A DNA stretch of 64,000 bases, taken from positions 1,178,001 through 1,242,000 of the forward strand of contig CAXHUL010000250.1 in NCBI GenBank assembly GCA_964019695.1. Direction: 5' to 3'. Under the pieces are notes generated by a model. The model was given only the letters and a program-made list of their open reading frames with translations. It made no database searches and had not been told where the DNA came from. Source of the DNA: Loripinus fragilis. Its lineage: Eukaryota > Mollusca > Bivalvia > Lucinida > Lucinidae. Shown here one piece after another: positions 52,894 through 64,000 of this stretch. The number at the start of each line of letters is the position of its first letter. Within the stretch, counting starts at the first letter, position 1. The translations under genes were made by a program, and so were the position numbers.

Positions 52894-54613
52894 AACTAGA
52901 GGACCTGACGGTCCTGAAGCGCTCACCTGATCTCCTTAATCATGTTAAAATAGGTCAAGATCAACTACGGCTTATAATGAAACATATTTTGTTTTATTGG
53001 GGTTGCGGCCATTTTGGTCAAGTGACCTGAAACAATCTAATGAATACTCCATCAAACAGCCCAGTGATTTCTGGGAAACCAACGTTTAGATAGGTATGTG
53101 ACAGTCCAAATGAGTGGCCTTGAATAAAAGGTCACAGGTCAGCTTGACATTTGGTACTTATATAAAACTCTTGTCCCATTAGGTTAAACATTTCTTGCAA
53201 GAATTATTTCAGCCTAAACAGTTAAAGAAAAATGAACAGTTCAAGATTTTTCCCATATAAATGCATTAGGGATCAAATTTGACCTTGCCATAAAGTAGGT
53301 CAAGGTCAACCTAGATTCATCATTTGTGCAAATCTAATAGGGCCCACATCCCAAATGCTACATACCAAGTCACAAGGCCATTGGCCTTTTGGTTCCAGAA
53401 AAGAAGATATTTAAAGGTATATTACCATATATGGGCATGGTGGCCATCTTGGTCATGTGACCAGCACAATTGGTATAAATTTTGTTTGACTAACCTATCA
53501 TAAGGAGTCTTCATATGAAATTTGAATTCAAATAGCCTAGTGGTTTCTGAGGGAACTATGTTTTAATGTGTTGATGGGACTCCAATTTAAGCGACCTTGG
53601 CTGAAAAGTTAGAGGTCAACCTTGAGCTTTGAAACTTATTTATAGCCATTGTTTCATTTGGTTTAACATATCAAGTGAGAATAATGACTTGGCCTCAACA
53701 GTTTTCAAAAAATGAACTTTTCAAAAAAATTCCCATTTGAATGCATTAGGAAGCAAATCTGACCTTGACGTTAAGTAGGTCAAGGTCAACTTAGGTTCTT
53801 CATTTGAACAAACTTGGTAGGCCCCACATCCCCAATGCTACATACCAAGTCTCAAGGTCATCAGCCTTCTGGTTCTGGAGGAGAAGATTTTCAAATGTTT
53901 TTTACCATATATGGGTGTGATGGCCATCTTGGTCATATGACCAAAATATTTTGCATAAATTTTAACTAACTTATCATAACGAGTCTTCACATGAAATTTG
54001 AGTTCTATTGGGCCGATGGTTTGTGAGAAAACTATGTTGCAATATATTGATGGGACTCCAATATGAGCGACCTAAGCTGAAAGGTCAAAGGTCAACCTTG
54101 ACCTTTGGAACTTATTTATAGCCATAGTCTCATTAGGTTTAACATATCAAGTGAGAATAATGACTAAAGCTTCCACAGTTTTCAAAAATATCAACTTTTC
54201 AGAAATTTTCCCATTTAAATGCATAAGGAAGCAAATTTGACCTTGACGTTAAGTAGGTCAAGGTCAACCTAGGATCATCATTTGAACAAAATTGGTAAGC
54301 CCCACAACCTCAATGCTACATACCAAGTCCCAAGGTCATCGGCCTTCTGGTTCTGGAGAAGAAGATTTTTGAAGGGTTTTTACCATATATGGGCGTGGTG
54401 GCCATCTTGGTCATGTGACCAGGACCATTTGAACAAACTTTCGTTCCCCCAGCCTAAGGAGTCTCCATATGAAATATGAGTTCAATTGGCCCAGTAGTTA
54501 CAGAGGAGAAGATGTTTGAAAATGTTGACGGACGCCGGACGGACGCTGGACGCCGGAGTCACTGGTATACTATTAGCTCACCAATGAGCCTTCGGCTCAG
54601 GTGAGCTAAAAAG
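52894..54613 (+). repeat. 1.7 kb hairpin-ended repeat, copy B
   Basis: Same architecture as copy A. The left end AACTAGAGGACCTGACGGTC includes the GGACCTGACGGTCC palindrome missing from copy A. Three units have markers near 53,335, 53,815 and 54,293. A short GACGGACGCCGGACGG run and the GAGCTAAAAAG end close it. Confidence 0.88.
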
Positions 54614-54624
54614 TTGATTTAGGA

Positions 54625-56256
54625 AACTAGAGGACCTGAAGGTCCTGAGGCACCCACCTGACCTCTTTAATTATGTTAAAATAGGTCAAAGTAAGTAAGG
54701 GTGCAAAGATCAGGAATTGATACAATCAAGTACCACACCTGACCCAGGATACCAATGGGAAAGTGACAAACTCACAGCAGACACCACAAAAGAGAGCCAA
54801 GAACTACAGCTTATAATATAACATATTTTGTTTTACCTTTATATGGGGGTTGCAGCCATTTTGGTCAAGTGACTTAAAACAATCTAATGAATACTCCATC
54901 AAACAGCCCAGTGATATCTGAGAAACCAATGTTTATATAAGTATGTGGCAGTCAAAATGAGTGGCATTGGATAAAAGGTCACATTGACATTTGGTACTTA
55001 TATAAAGCCATTGTCTCTTAAGGTTAAACATTTTTCGAAAGTATTATGATTTTTGCTTGAACAGTCATAGAAAAATGAACATTTCAAGATTATTCCCATA
55101 TAAATGCATTAAGAATCAATTTGACTTTGCCATAAAGTAGGTCAAGCTAGATTCATCATTTGCGCAAACCTGGTAGAGACCCCATCCCAAATGCTACATA
55201 CCAAGTCCAAGGCCATTGGCCTTTTGTTCCAGAGAATTAAGATATTTAAAGGGTTTTTAACATATATGGGTGCCGTGGCCTTGACCTTGAAACTTATTTA
55301 TAGCCATTGTCTCATTAGGTTTAACATATCAAGTGAGAATAATGACTTTGGCTTCAACAGTATTCAAAAAATCAACTTTTCAAAAAATTTCACATTTAAA
55401 TGCAATCGGAAGCAAATTTGACCTCGATTTTAAGTAGGTCAAGGTCAACCTAGGATCATCATTTGAACAAACTTCGTAGGCCCAACATCAAAAATGTTAC
55501 ATACCAAGTCCTAAGGTCATCAGCCTTCTGGTTCAGGAGAAGATTTTTAAAGGGTTTTTACCATATTGGGCATGTCGGCCTTCTTGGTCTAGTGACCAAA
55601 ACAATTTGTATTAATCTTGGCTAACTTATTGTAAGGAGTCTTCATATGAAATTTGAGTTCAATTGACTTAATGGTTTCTGAGAAAACTATGTTTTAATAT
55701 ATTGATGGGACTCCAATATGATCGGCTTGGCTGAAAGGTCAAAGGTCAACCTTGACCTTTGGAACTTATTTATAGCCATTGTCACATTAGATAAAACATA
55801 TTGAGTGAGAATAGTGACATTAGCTTCAGTAGTTTTCAAAAAATCAACTTTTCAAAAATTTCCCCATTTAAATGCATTAGGAAGCAAATTTGACCTTGAC
55901 GTTAAGTAGATCAAGGTCAACCTAGGATCATCATTTGAACAAACTTGGTAGGCCCCACAACCCCGATGCTACATACCAAGTCCCAAGGTCATTGGCCTTC
56001 TGGTTCTGGAGAAGAAGATTTTTAAATGGTTTTTACCATATACGGGCATGGCGGCCATCTTGGTCATGTGACCAGGCCCATTTGAACAAACTTTGGTTCC
56101 CCCATCCTAAGGAGTCTCCATATGAAATTTGAGTTCAACTGGCCTTGTGATTTCAGAGGAGAAGATGTTTGAAAATGTTGACGGACCGACGGACGACGTA
56201 GTCACTGGTATACTAATAGCTCACCTCTGAGCCTTTGGCTCAGGTGAGCTAAAAAG
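54625..56256 (+). repeat. 1.7 kb hairpin-ended repeat, copy C
   Basis: Begins only about 11 bases after copy B, same orientation. The first unit is shortened (marker spacing about 305 instead of 478 bases). About 105 bases of foreign sequence (near 54,692-54,798) interrupt the phrase AGGTCAAAGT...AACTACAGC. It ends with the hairpin and GAGCTAAAAAG. Confidence 0.88.
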
Positions 56257-58419
56257 CATGCAAAAATCAGCTATGACAGATTTTGTAAGTGGCCAAGCTG
56301 AAGATATTATCGTACCTTAGAATTTTGCATTTTATCTTTGTATAATGTGGGTGATGTCATGAGAAAAACTGACTTTGTTGCATGCAAATAACAAAGTACC
56401 ATGCAAGACAGTGCATCTGCACAGTCTTATCAGGGTATTTGTTATTTGCACTCGTGATAGTAGTTAAAGTTGCTACCGTACAAACCAAATTAAAAAATTT
56501 TCTATAGTCTCTGTGGCTGAGCAGATTGATATTAGTCATAGAGGACAGTCCCTTTACAAAACACCTATTTTCAAAATGTTGAAAACAAGTAGGCTGAAGG
56601 AGCCCTGGATTGCTCACTTCAGGTCCCAAGGTAATAAAAAAAATATCATGCCCAACTCATATGAGCATAAAATTTATCTTGCTCTTAAATGTTAAAATGA
56701 CAACAATTGTAGGAATTTTAACAATTATTAGCAAAATAAATACAACATCTGAGAGACTGATAGCAAAACACTTCTTTATGTGTCTGTATTTTACTTTTAA
56801 TGAGCAGTTGAAATCTTGTGCTCAGTTGAGTTTAGCATGAAAAAACCTGTATAACCTTGAGGCCAGTCATGAATGCTGAGGAGATGGTGTTAAAGACATA
56901 GAAATTTGAGCAATAATACTGGTACCACTCATTATGACTCTCTCCAGGGGTCATACAGGGCAGATCAAAAGGACAGTAATAATGCGGTGATTATGACAAT
57001 AAAGTGGTCCCATGAAGGAATTAGGTAATTTATGATAAAACATTGATATTTATCTAAGTGAAAGATATTGTTTTGTATACAGTTAAGTCCCCTCCTGAGG
57101 CCCCTTTAATTTTGTGAGATACTGAAACTGTCCCTTATAAGTTAATTCTTTAATGATCTCTATTGGACAGAAATTTATGTCTTTAAAAGGTATTTATTTG
57201 TAGCTCCAGCAGCAATTATCAGATTAAAAAGTTAATGCCAGACAACCTACATAAGACCGATCACAATAGATGACCAACTTCCCAGCATGCATAGCTGTAA
57301 TGGAAGAGAAGATATCAGTTCAATTTTGTGTTAAATTATTTAGAACAGTCAAAGCTACTAGTTATTTAAGAGTATTAATTGCACATGGAAAGTTATTTAT
57401 CATATGATGTTGTGTCTGGGAGTGATTATAACGCCATTGAATAAAATGGATAAACCACCATTGGTTTACAGATATGACAACGTTGTGTACATAATGATAA
57501 AAAGATTATGCCAGAAATGAGTGTCAAAGTTATGCTAATGTCATATAAATAGAACCTAACATTTGTGCTCCTGTGTTGAATCTATTAAACTTGTTGCGAA
57601 AATGCGATAAAATGAAATAAAATGCTCGACAAGCCTCACATTTTATCCCTTTTCTCCAACTCGTTTTATAATTTCAATTAAACAGGAGCACTCATGTGGG
57701 ATCCTCTCTATTCATGTACATATGAATTGAGAAAAGAAACAATTTTATAAGATTAAGGAATTAACATGAGTGCTTAATTTTTATGGTTTTCATGCAATGA
57801 TGCATTTCAAACAAAATGAAAGAATTTGAGGCTGGTGTATAATAGACATTTCCAAACCATGCCCATAATGTCACTTATAGGTCATCTGAAGGACATAAAG
57901 CAGCAAAACAAACAAATCATCAAACTGATCCAATGCAATGATTATTTAGCATGTGACATATATTGTATCAAAAACAAAATTGCATGTGAACTTTCTCCAA
58001 CAATTAATCTGAGGTTTATCTTACAGCTAGTGGATTTAACTCTTTGCTTGCTAGGTAATATTTCATGTTTTTTGTCAGCTGAATGATCTCCAAACTCATA
58101 TCATTTGTATAATTTTTTCAGGAATACCCCAGGCGGCCACTGGAATGTCAAACATTTTGGATCCCGATCAGGCCTGACATGATGTCCAGCCTTATCTTGA
58201 TCCAAACTATTTGCTAATTTGAACTGTGAATGAGCAGATGACTTTATTGAACTAAACAGAGTTAAAGTAGGCTTGGCTTTCAGATTGGATAATACATTTT
58301 ATAAAACAGAGACTTTTAAACGAGATATTATTTCATTTTAAAATTATTAAATGAGCCTGAACTGACTAGTTACATAATTAGGGGATAATTATATTCAAAA
58401 AATTCATTTGATGATTTGT
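56257..58419. other. Gene-free stretch
   Basis: No gene is supported. 57,562-57,695 may be a small element with GTGCTCCTGT and ACAGGAGCAC ends. 58,143-58,212 is a palindromic repeat on TTTTGGATCCCGATCAGGCC. The rest appears unique and AT-rich. Confidence 0.45.
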
Positions 58420-58534
58420 TTGTTTGTTTTGCTGCTTTATGTCCCAAGTCAACAGCTATGGTCATGGTGGGGCGGTCAGTTCACCTAACCACACTGTTTC
58501 CTGGGCAAGCTTGAACAAGAGGTTAACCAGTACT

Positions 58535-59796
58535 GAGGGTCTGGATGGGGTATAATGATAAGTGAATAATGGCCCTTTTTTATACTGAATAGTGAATAAT
58601 GAGCCAAAAAATAATGAATAATGAGGGCCTAAAAATTAATAAATTATCCTAATTTTCTAATGAATATGAAGGCCATCCAATAAGTTCTGACAATGGCCTC
58701 ATATCTCAGAAACTGTTATTGAAATCAGAATTCTATTACCCACTGCATGTGGCCATGAATGTTGCCTACTCATGTTTGAAATATGGAGTTTTTATCATAA
58801 CCTGATCCAATGCTATAAAAATTTGTAAACAACACTGTGAGAGCCCATGGCCGCGAAAATTCACGTTTTTAACTGATTTTTTCTGGGGGTAGAGTTAGTT
58901 AAAGATGCAGTATGCACCTTTGGAAAAATATATTAGTGGTTGGTGATGATGTCTGATTACACTATTGACCCATTAAAGCAAATACCACAATGAAATTAAC
59001 ATGGTTCTTCTGGACGTTCTTGGTTGCTAGGCAACAACAGAAAATTAGATTTTTGCTTAACTGTAAGCGCTAATTATAAAATAGTATATTTTGATCACTT
59101 ATATAAGCAATTACCACAAATTTGCATATTAATAGACACATGTTTTGATAAATCTGTTCTATAGTCTTCTTAAACACATACAAACTACTAACTTTCAATA
59201 AATGTTTTATACCAAATATTATACACTATTAGTACAACCCATTTTCAAGGAAAATATTTCTTGCAAAATCGATGACATATCATAATCAAAACCCTACTGA
59301 CACCATAGTTGCAACCTAAATCATTATCTATGACGTTAAAAATCAACAAACATAATGTCTTTATCTATCCATATAAAAAGTTTTAAAAGGGAGTCTGTAA
59401 TTTCTAAGAAATTTGGAAATGTGTACCGCATATAGTGTCCCGTCCATGACCCTTTACCTTGTGTTCTTCAGTTGCCTAGCAACCGTTGCGATTGCAACAT
59501 GGAAAATATTTGAACTTGTGGCTCAATTTCCTATATTCTAAATAATATGTGAAGATTAATTAAACACATCCTAGAGGAATTGGTTTTGTTTTATGGGGTC
59601 ATTGTCAGAACATTTTGGATGACCCTCGTAGAAGAAAAAATTAATGAATAGTGAATAATCAGATTTCTTTGCCACCTTTCTTACTTTTAACGAATAATTG
59701 GTCTTATTTTAATGAATTACCTAAAATTTTAATGAGATGAATAATGGGCTAAATTTTTAATGAATAGTGAATACCAGACCCCTCATCTAGACCCTC
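58535..59796. mobile_element. 1.26 kb TIR element inside SINE
   Basis: Inverted ends GAGGGTCTGGATGGGG and CCCCTCATCTAGACCCTC are flanked by AGTACT on both sides (58,529-58,534, 59,797-59,802). Subterminal zones repeat AATGAATAATGAG words in both orientations. No transposase frame. Superfamily not identified. Confidence 0.75.
58669..59630. mobile_element. Mariner-like non-coding element nested further inside
   Basis: Inverted ends GAAGGCCATCCAATAAGTTC and, from the right, GAGGGTCATCCAAAATGTTC continue to CTGACAATG in both. TA is present outside each end. The interior has no transposase frame longer than noise. Confidence 0.6.
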
Positions 59797-60005
59797 AGTA
59801 CTTTGTGGGCATACTTTAGCTTGTAACTTTAAACATCCCTTCTTGAATTATTCAGCAGATGGTAGGAGAATGACGGTAATTATTTCACAATCAATCTCAA
59901 CAAAAGTATGGGACGGAGTCGGGATCAAACTCGCCACCCCTGGATCTGCAGTCAGACATGCATCTGTAGCCAGACACATTACTGACTGCTCTATGCAGCC
60001 CAGTA

Positions 60006-61664
60006 TCATTTGTTGAGGTATATATTCAGATTTAATTTTGGAAATTTAGTTTTCTGGGATGCTTCAATATGGTGACCTCGACTTTAATTTGCTTCTATAG
60101 GTAGACTTCAAATTAAAGTGTTGCCAGTAGCATGTCATTCAACGAAATATAAAGAAATTAATTACGTCAAACTATTTCCAATAGTATATCAGATGCTTTA
60201 CTGTTGCAAATTTTGGATATTATCAAATCAGACGTAGCCTTACAAAGGTAACTTAAGTGCATCAGAATAAAATTCATCTGGTGTTCAACGTGTAACAGGG
60301 AACTTTAAATAAATTCTTGCGCATTCATTATTCTGAATAAAGAACAGTGGCGGATCCAGGACCACTAATGCTGGGGGTGCTTGAAAGTGGGACACAGCTT
60401 CCTACCTTAAGATTGTCAATATATTATTTAGTTCATATACTACAAGTGCTACAGTAGTAAATATATGAATACGTACACTACTGTACTAAAGTGTATGTAT
60501 ACACACACTACTACTAGTACTTGTGCTAGTTTCTTAGTAGTATAGTATATAGAGTAATAAAAACCTGAAAATTTAACCTTTTTATTTACATTTTAACCAA
60601 CATTTAATAACTTAGCAAACACAGCTTTTAGCTTGTTATAAATAGTCTCTTCTGGTGTATACATATATTTAAATATATGGTTAATATATTATGATTTTGA
60701 TGATTGTGGTTGAAAATGAGTATGTTTGACTATGATTAATATCTTAAAAAAAAACCAAAAAAACACAAAACAGGGGTGTGGGATTACCATGTTGTACTTG
60801 TCCCACCTGATCCCATTTCTGTCATGACAAGTTAGAAATTTCTATTTACTTGTCTTGTCCTGGGACAAGTTAAAAGAAATTTAAAACTTAGAATTCTGTA
60901 TTTCATATTGGGTTATATTATGAACTCACATGCTATGGAGAAAACATTATAGATCCAAATCAGTTGGCTTCTTTAGATGCCAGCTGATCTGGATCTACAA
61001 GGTTTTAATAGCTTATGTCTGGTTCCATACTTATTTATAAGCAGTGATAATCTTTGGTATAAATGAATTGTAACACTTCCTTTTCTTCAAAATTACACTG
61101 TTTTGTTTCACTGACACTATGCACTGCATTCATTTATCTCTTTGATACTGGGTAAATGTTCATGCCTTTGCCATCTGTTGATGTTTTTCAAAATCAAGTT
61201 TTCCCCAAAAAAATATCAGGAATACCATCAGAGTATAAAACAGGTTGAATTCAGATAAAAACTGATTTTCTGTCAGGCTTGATCTGGGTCCAAACTGTTG
61301 GTAAGGTTATCAGCAGACAGCACTGGTTGGCAAACTGTTGAAGTGACCTATTGCTTCATATTAAAGTCATCCTGCATTTTGACCTAGAGTTTTCAAAGAT
61401 TTACTACATTAATTCAAGTCTGCCTACTCAGTTATATCTCATGCATTTTTGACATCTGTTTTATGTTTTTTAAAAACATAGTTTTCAAAATAATTAGAAT
61501 TATGTTAAGAGTGTCAAACAGTATAGATCCAGATGAGACCTGCTGCTCTGTGGAGCCTGATCTGGATCCAAATTGTTCTCAATGCTTGTCAGGGCTAGTA
61601 GGCAAAGAGTTAAATGTTCATGTCATGCAGTGATTTTAATGTCTTGTACATCTTGGGGACACGT
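60006..61664. other. Gene-free stretch
   Basis: No gene. 60.1-60.3 kb resembles 18.4-18.6 kb. Palindromic repeats of the GATCTGGGTCCAAACTGTT type lie at 61,270-61,300 and 61,508-61,575. A run of ACTACTAGTACT words lies near 60,440-60,540. Confidence 0.45.
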
Positions 61665-62422
61665 TCATCGGGGATCACATAGTACATCTGGAAGAAGCAT
61701 TCTTCTTGGATTTCTTTGGCTGAAGATTGTTACCACTTCTGTTGGGTCTATATTAATGTCTCTATGGATAAACATTAGGCATAAAGCAGAAACTCTTTCC
61801 TGTCCCATGGTGGACCTCAAATAGTTCTTTATCAGTCTTAACACACTAATACTCCTTTCACATTCTGCAGAGGTCACTGGAAATACACAACAAATCCTGA
61901 GTATGGCATTGATATTTGGAAAGAACGATTGATCACATTCCTTTAAAGCCTTTTCTAATGTGTCAGGTTTCATCATATTAGAGTTATTCCATTTCAAGTT
62001 CCACATATGTATCTCTTGTTTAATAGTATTAGGGCTTGGAAGGTCCTCACTAAAATAATCAAGTTTATCTGTCAATTCTGAGGCATGTTCTGCTGATGGT
62101 GGAAGGAGTAGGAGCCCCAGGGAGGCTTTCTGTTGCAGGTCAGAAAACCTTGCCTCTAATTCTGTATTTAGATGATCTACAAAGGGAATCGTGAGTGTTC
62201 TTCTGTAATACTCTTCTGCGCAACTCGATTCAGTGTTGTCTCTCTGAGTCTGTTTCTTAAAGGTCCTGGGTACAGACGGTTTGGTTCCAACTTCTCTGGC
62301 CAGGTTAACTGCCTGCTGAAACCACTGGCTTTGATAACTATCTACTTCATCCCTCACTTCTTGCAGAGCTACATTGATATAATTTACCATATGGAAGGCC
62401 CTTACTATATCCAAAGCTCTTC
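61665..62422 (-). CDS. hAT-type transposase gene, last exon
   Basis: About 252 codons after acceptor TTCTATTTTCAG. It starts RALDIVRAFHMVNYINVALQ and ends at a TGA with DVLCDPR. The C-terminal part is the hAT dimerisation domain: CCVFPVTSAECERSISVLRL, then NYLRSTMGQERVSALCL. This domain assembles hAT transposases and domesticated relatives such as ZMYM1-like and THAP0-like proteins. The upstream exon leaves one base completing a Gly codon. Whether this is a live transposon or a domesticated gene cannot be decided here. No disruptions are visible. Confidence 0.88.
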
Positions 62423-63118
62423 CTGAAAATAGAATTAAATTACACATTCAGAAAATTTCCTTTTTGATTTTGTCAAAGAAATTTGCTTTACTCCAGTCAT
62501 ATTATTTTTGTTAACTTACATCACTGACTTACAATGGAATTAATATCAAATTTGGAGGATACATGTGGTATAATGTCTGTAAAATTATTGTAAACTTGTT
62601 TCCTTAATATTTCTCAATCAGTATATGAAGTTGTTGAATAAGACAAGATAAAAGGGGCATGAGAATCTGAAACATTTCCAGAAGTCATTGAATGTGTGTA
62701 ATTATGTTTAAAGAATTAGCATGCTTTTTAGGTGATGATAAAAATAGCAACTTTTATTTCAAGAAAATTAACATATCTGGCAGGAATGCCAGTCTGGTAT
62801 ATGGTCCTCATTCCTCAATAGCAATGGTCTATTTGATAATTGCGATGTTTTCATTTATTTTATATTTTTATGTCCCAGTCAACAATTTTGTCACACATGT
62901 CAGGATAAACTCATGTTTTCCTGGGTTGAGACAGTACTACAAAATGGATAATGTGTCTTGCTAAAGGACACAACACAGTGACTCATTTGGAGAACCCCAG
63001 TCCAATGCTCTGCAAACTGAGCCTGCAAAATTGATTGAATTCTATCAGTACTATATTATATATAGAGCTGACAGGTCTTAAAAGTAGTTTAAGTTGTTTC
63101 CATTAAAACATGTTTTAC
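62423..63118. other. Intron of hAT gene
   Basis: No coding sequence. 62,858-63,030 is a badly diverged minus-strand copy of the 8598-8805 SINE family (ATGTCCCAGTCAACAATTTT, then TGTGTCTTGCTAAAGGACAC). Confidence 0.55.
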
Positions 63119-63440
63119 CTTGGAGAAAGATGCTGAGTTGTTTCAAGTATCCTAGACACTGCTGAACAACAACTAGGCAGATGATGAACTGAAAGCTGGT
63201 TATAGAGTGAAGCAACCCTGTAGTATCTGCCAAGGCATCTGTTCTAGTCTCGCTCTGCTGTATGGAAGTCAGCGCACCCACTGTAGCTGGTAGCAACTCA
63301 ATGAATATCTCATGACGTTCAACCCATCTTGTCCTGCAGAGTGCTTTCAGCTTCATTCTCAGGTTCTCTGATTTCACCTCATCAAGTTGAGTCTCAAGGC
63401 TCTTCTGTCGTTTTGTGGAGTCGTTGAAGAAGGAAGCAGC
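63119..63440 (-). CDS. hAT-type transposase gene, middle exon
   Basis: A 322-base exon with acceptor TATATTTTCAG and donor GTAAAAC, starting in phase 0. It reads AASFFNDSTKRQKSLETQLD, then LKALCRTRWVERHEIFIELL, typical of the RNase H-like core of hAT transposases (the CRTRW motif). It ends ...FLQ plus one base of the next codon. Confidence 0.88.
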
Positions 63441-63970
63441 CTGAAAATATATAATAAAGAATTTGCTCTTAACCTAGTGCCTCCCTAAAAGACCATGGTG
63501 AAATGCTGCATAATGTGGCATTACAGCAGGGTCTTCACTGTTTGCTAAGAAAAAAAATCAGAGAAAGAAAAACTAATTTATTTGAAACTAGAAATCTGTA
63601 ACTTCTCAACTTATATAATGCTAAGTATCACGAAAGAATCAATTAGTGCAAAATGGGTCAATGTAAGTCTCACCAAAGACCTATAGAGTATCATTGCATT
63701 TTGATTTAAATGCATAAAACACTTAAAAACTATCCAAAAATGAACTTTAAAAAACAATTAAACAGCCAAGATATAAAAGACCTTGAATGCTTGTATGCTC
63801 TAGGTTTGACACTTTCTTTAGTGGCATACATTAGGAGTGACAGCAGAAAAGGAACTGATAATTATAGAGGTCACAGGATTTTTCCTTCTTACAGGAATCT
63901 TTATATTTTAGTTTTATTAAAATAATCTCAAGCACAATAATGATTAATAACATATTAAAAATGTAATAAC
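63441..63970. other. Intron of hAT gene
   Basis: No coding sequence. 63,490-63,560 carries a piece of the dispersed element also present at 29.44 and 50.23 kb (GGTGAAATGCTGCATAATGT). Confidence 0.45.
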
Positions 63971-64000
63971 CTTGTCTGCGAACCCCATCATGTTTCGCAC
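63971..64000 (-). CDS. hAT gene, partial upstream exon at window edge
   Basis: The last 30 bases of the window on the minus strand read VRNMMGFADK up to a GTTATT donor and join in phase 0 to AASFFNDSTKRQ of the next exon, as expected for hAT proteins. The exon continues beyond the window. The donor is a weak GT. Confidence 0.6.

Larger units (their letters stand above)
58420..60005 (-). repeat. SINE (second family) split by a TIR element
   Basis: The tail half (58,420-58,534) and the tRNA-like half (59,797-60,005) belong to one minus-strand SINE related to 19,030-19,205. The tRNA-like end has CTGCATAGAGCAGTCAGTAA and a B-box-like GAGTTTGATCCCGACTCC. The two halves are separated by the 58,535-59,796 element. 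Confidence 0.7.

Overview
This is eukaryotic DNA. It is AT-rich, with short GT-AG exons separated by kilobase introns, tRNA-derived SINEs, MITEs of several superfamilies, two LTR retrotransposon types and a Helitron. The repeat content (hairpin-ended elements carrying GACGGAC runs, BEL elements with a DUF1759-type Gag, hAT genes with introns) fits an invertebrate, most likely a bivalve mollusc. That assignment rests on family knowledge and general impression, not on a search.

Layout. 0.9-6.4 kb, minus strand: a Helitron-like element with a cysteine-protease-like protein whose reading frame is displaced by one base from a Rep/helicase protein. 7.8-8.4 kb, minus: an uncharacterised 202-codon ORF. 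8.6-15 kb: a SINE, hAT-like, mariner-like and other MITEs, and one copy of a 1.7 kb repeat with a hairpin end. 15.3-51 kb, minus: seven phase-compatible exons of one host gene made of tetratricopeptide repeats (possibly the C-terminal part of a TMTC-like protein). Its 25.5 kb intron (23.2-48.7 kb) is almost filled by nested elements. A Ty3/gypsy element (24,556-47,604, TSD TTAG) is split by a 16.7 kb element with ~750 bp terminal inverted repeats (27,041-43,772). That element in turn contains an apparently intact BEL/Pao element (31,009-37,687, TSD CTGTC, LTRs identical by eye). 52.9-56.3 kb: two more copies of the 1.7 kb repeat, nearly head to tail. 58.4-60 kb: a SINE split by a 1.26 kb TIR element that itself contains a mariner-like element. 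61.7 kb to the window edge, minus: three exons of a hAT-type transposase gene.

The gypsy element is notable. Its integrase remnant and GPY/F module lie upstream of reverse transcriptase and RNase H, and its Gag is SCAN-like; both are marks of the Gmr1 clade. Its LTRs differ by only about 1%, yet Gag and Pol carry many lesions, so it may have been mobilised in trans while already defective. The BEL element is the only LTR element here that looks capable of autonomous activity. The host gene reads through in phase across all the insertions, so they are probably tolerated as intronic sequence.
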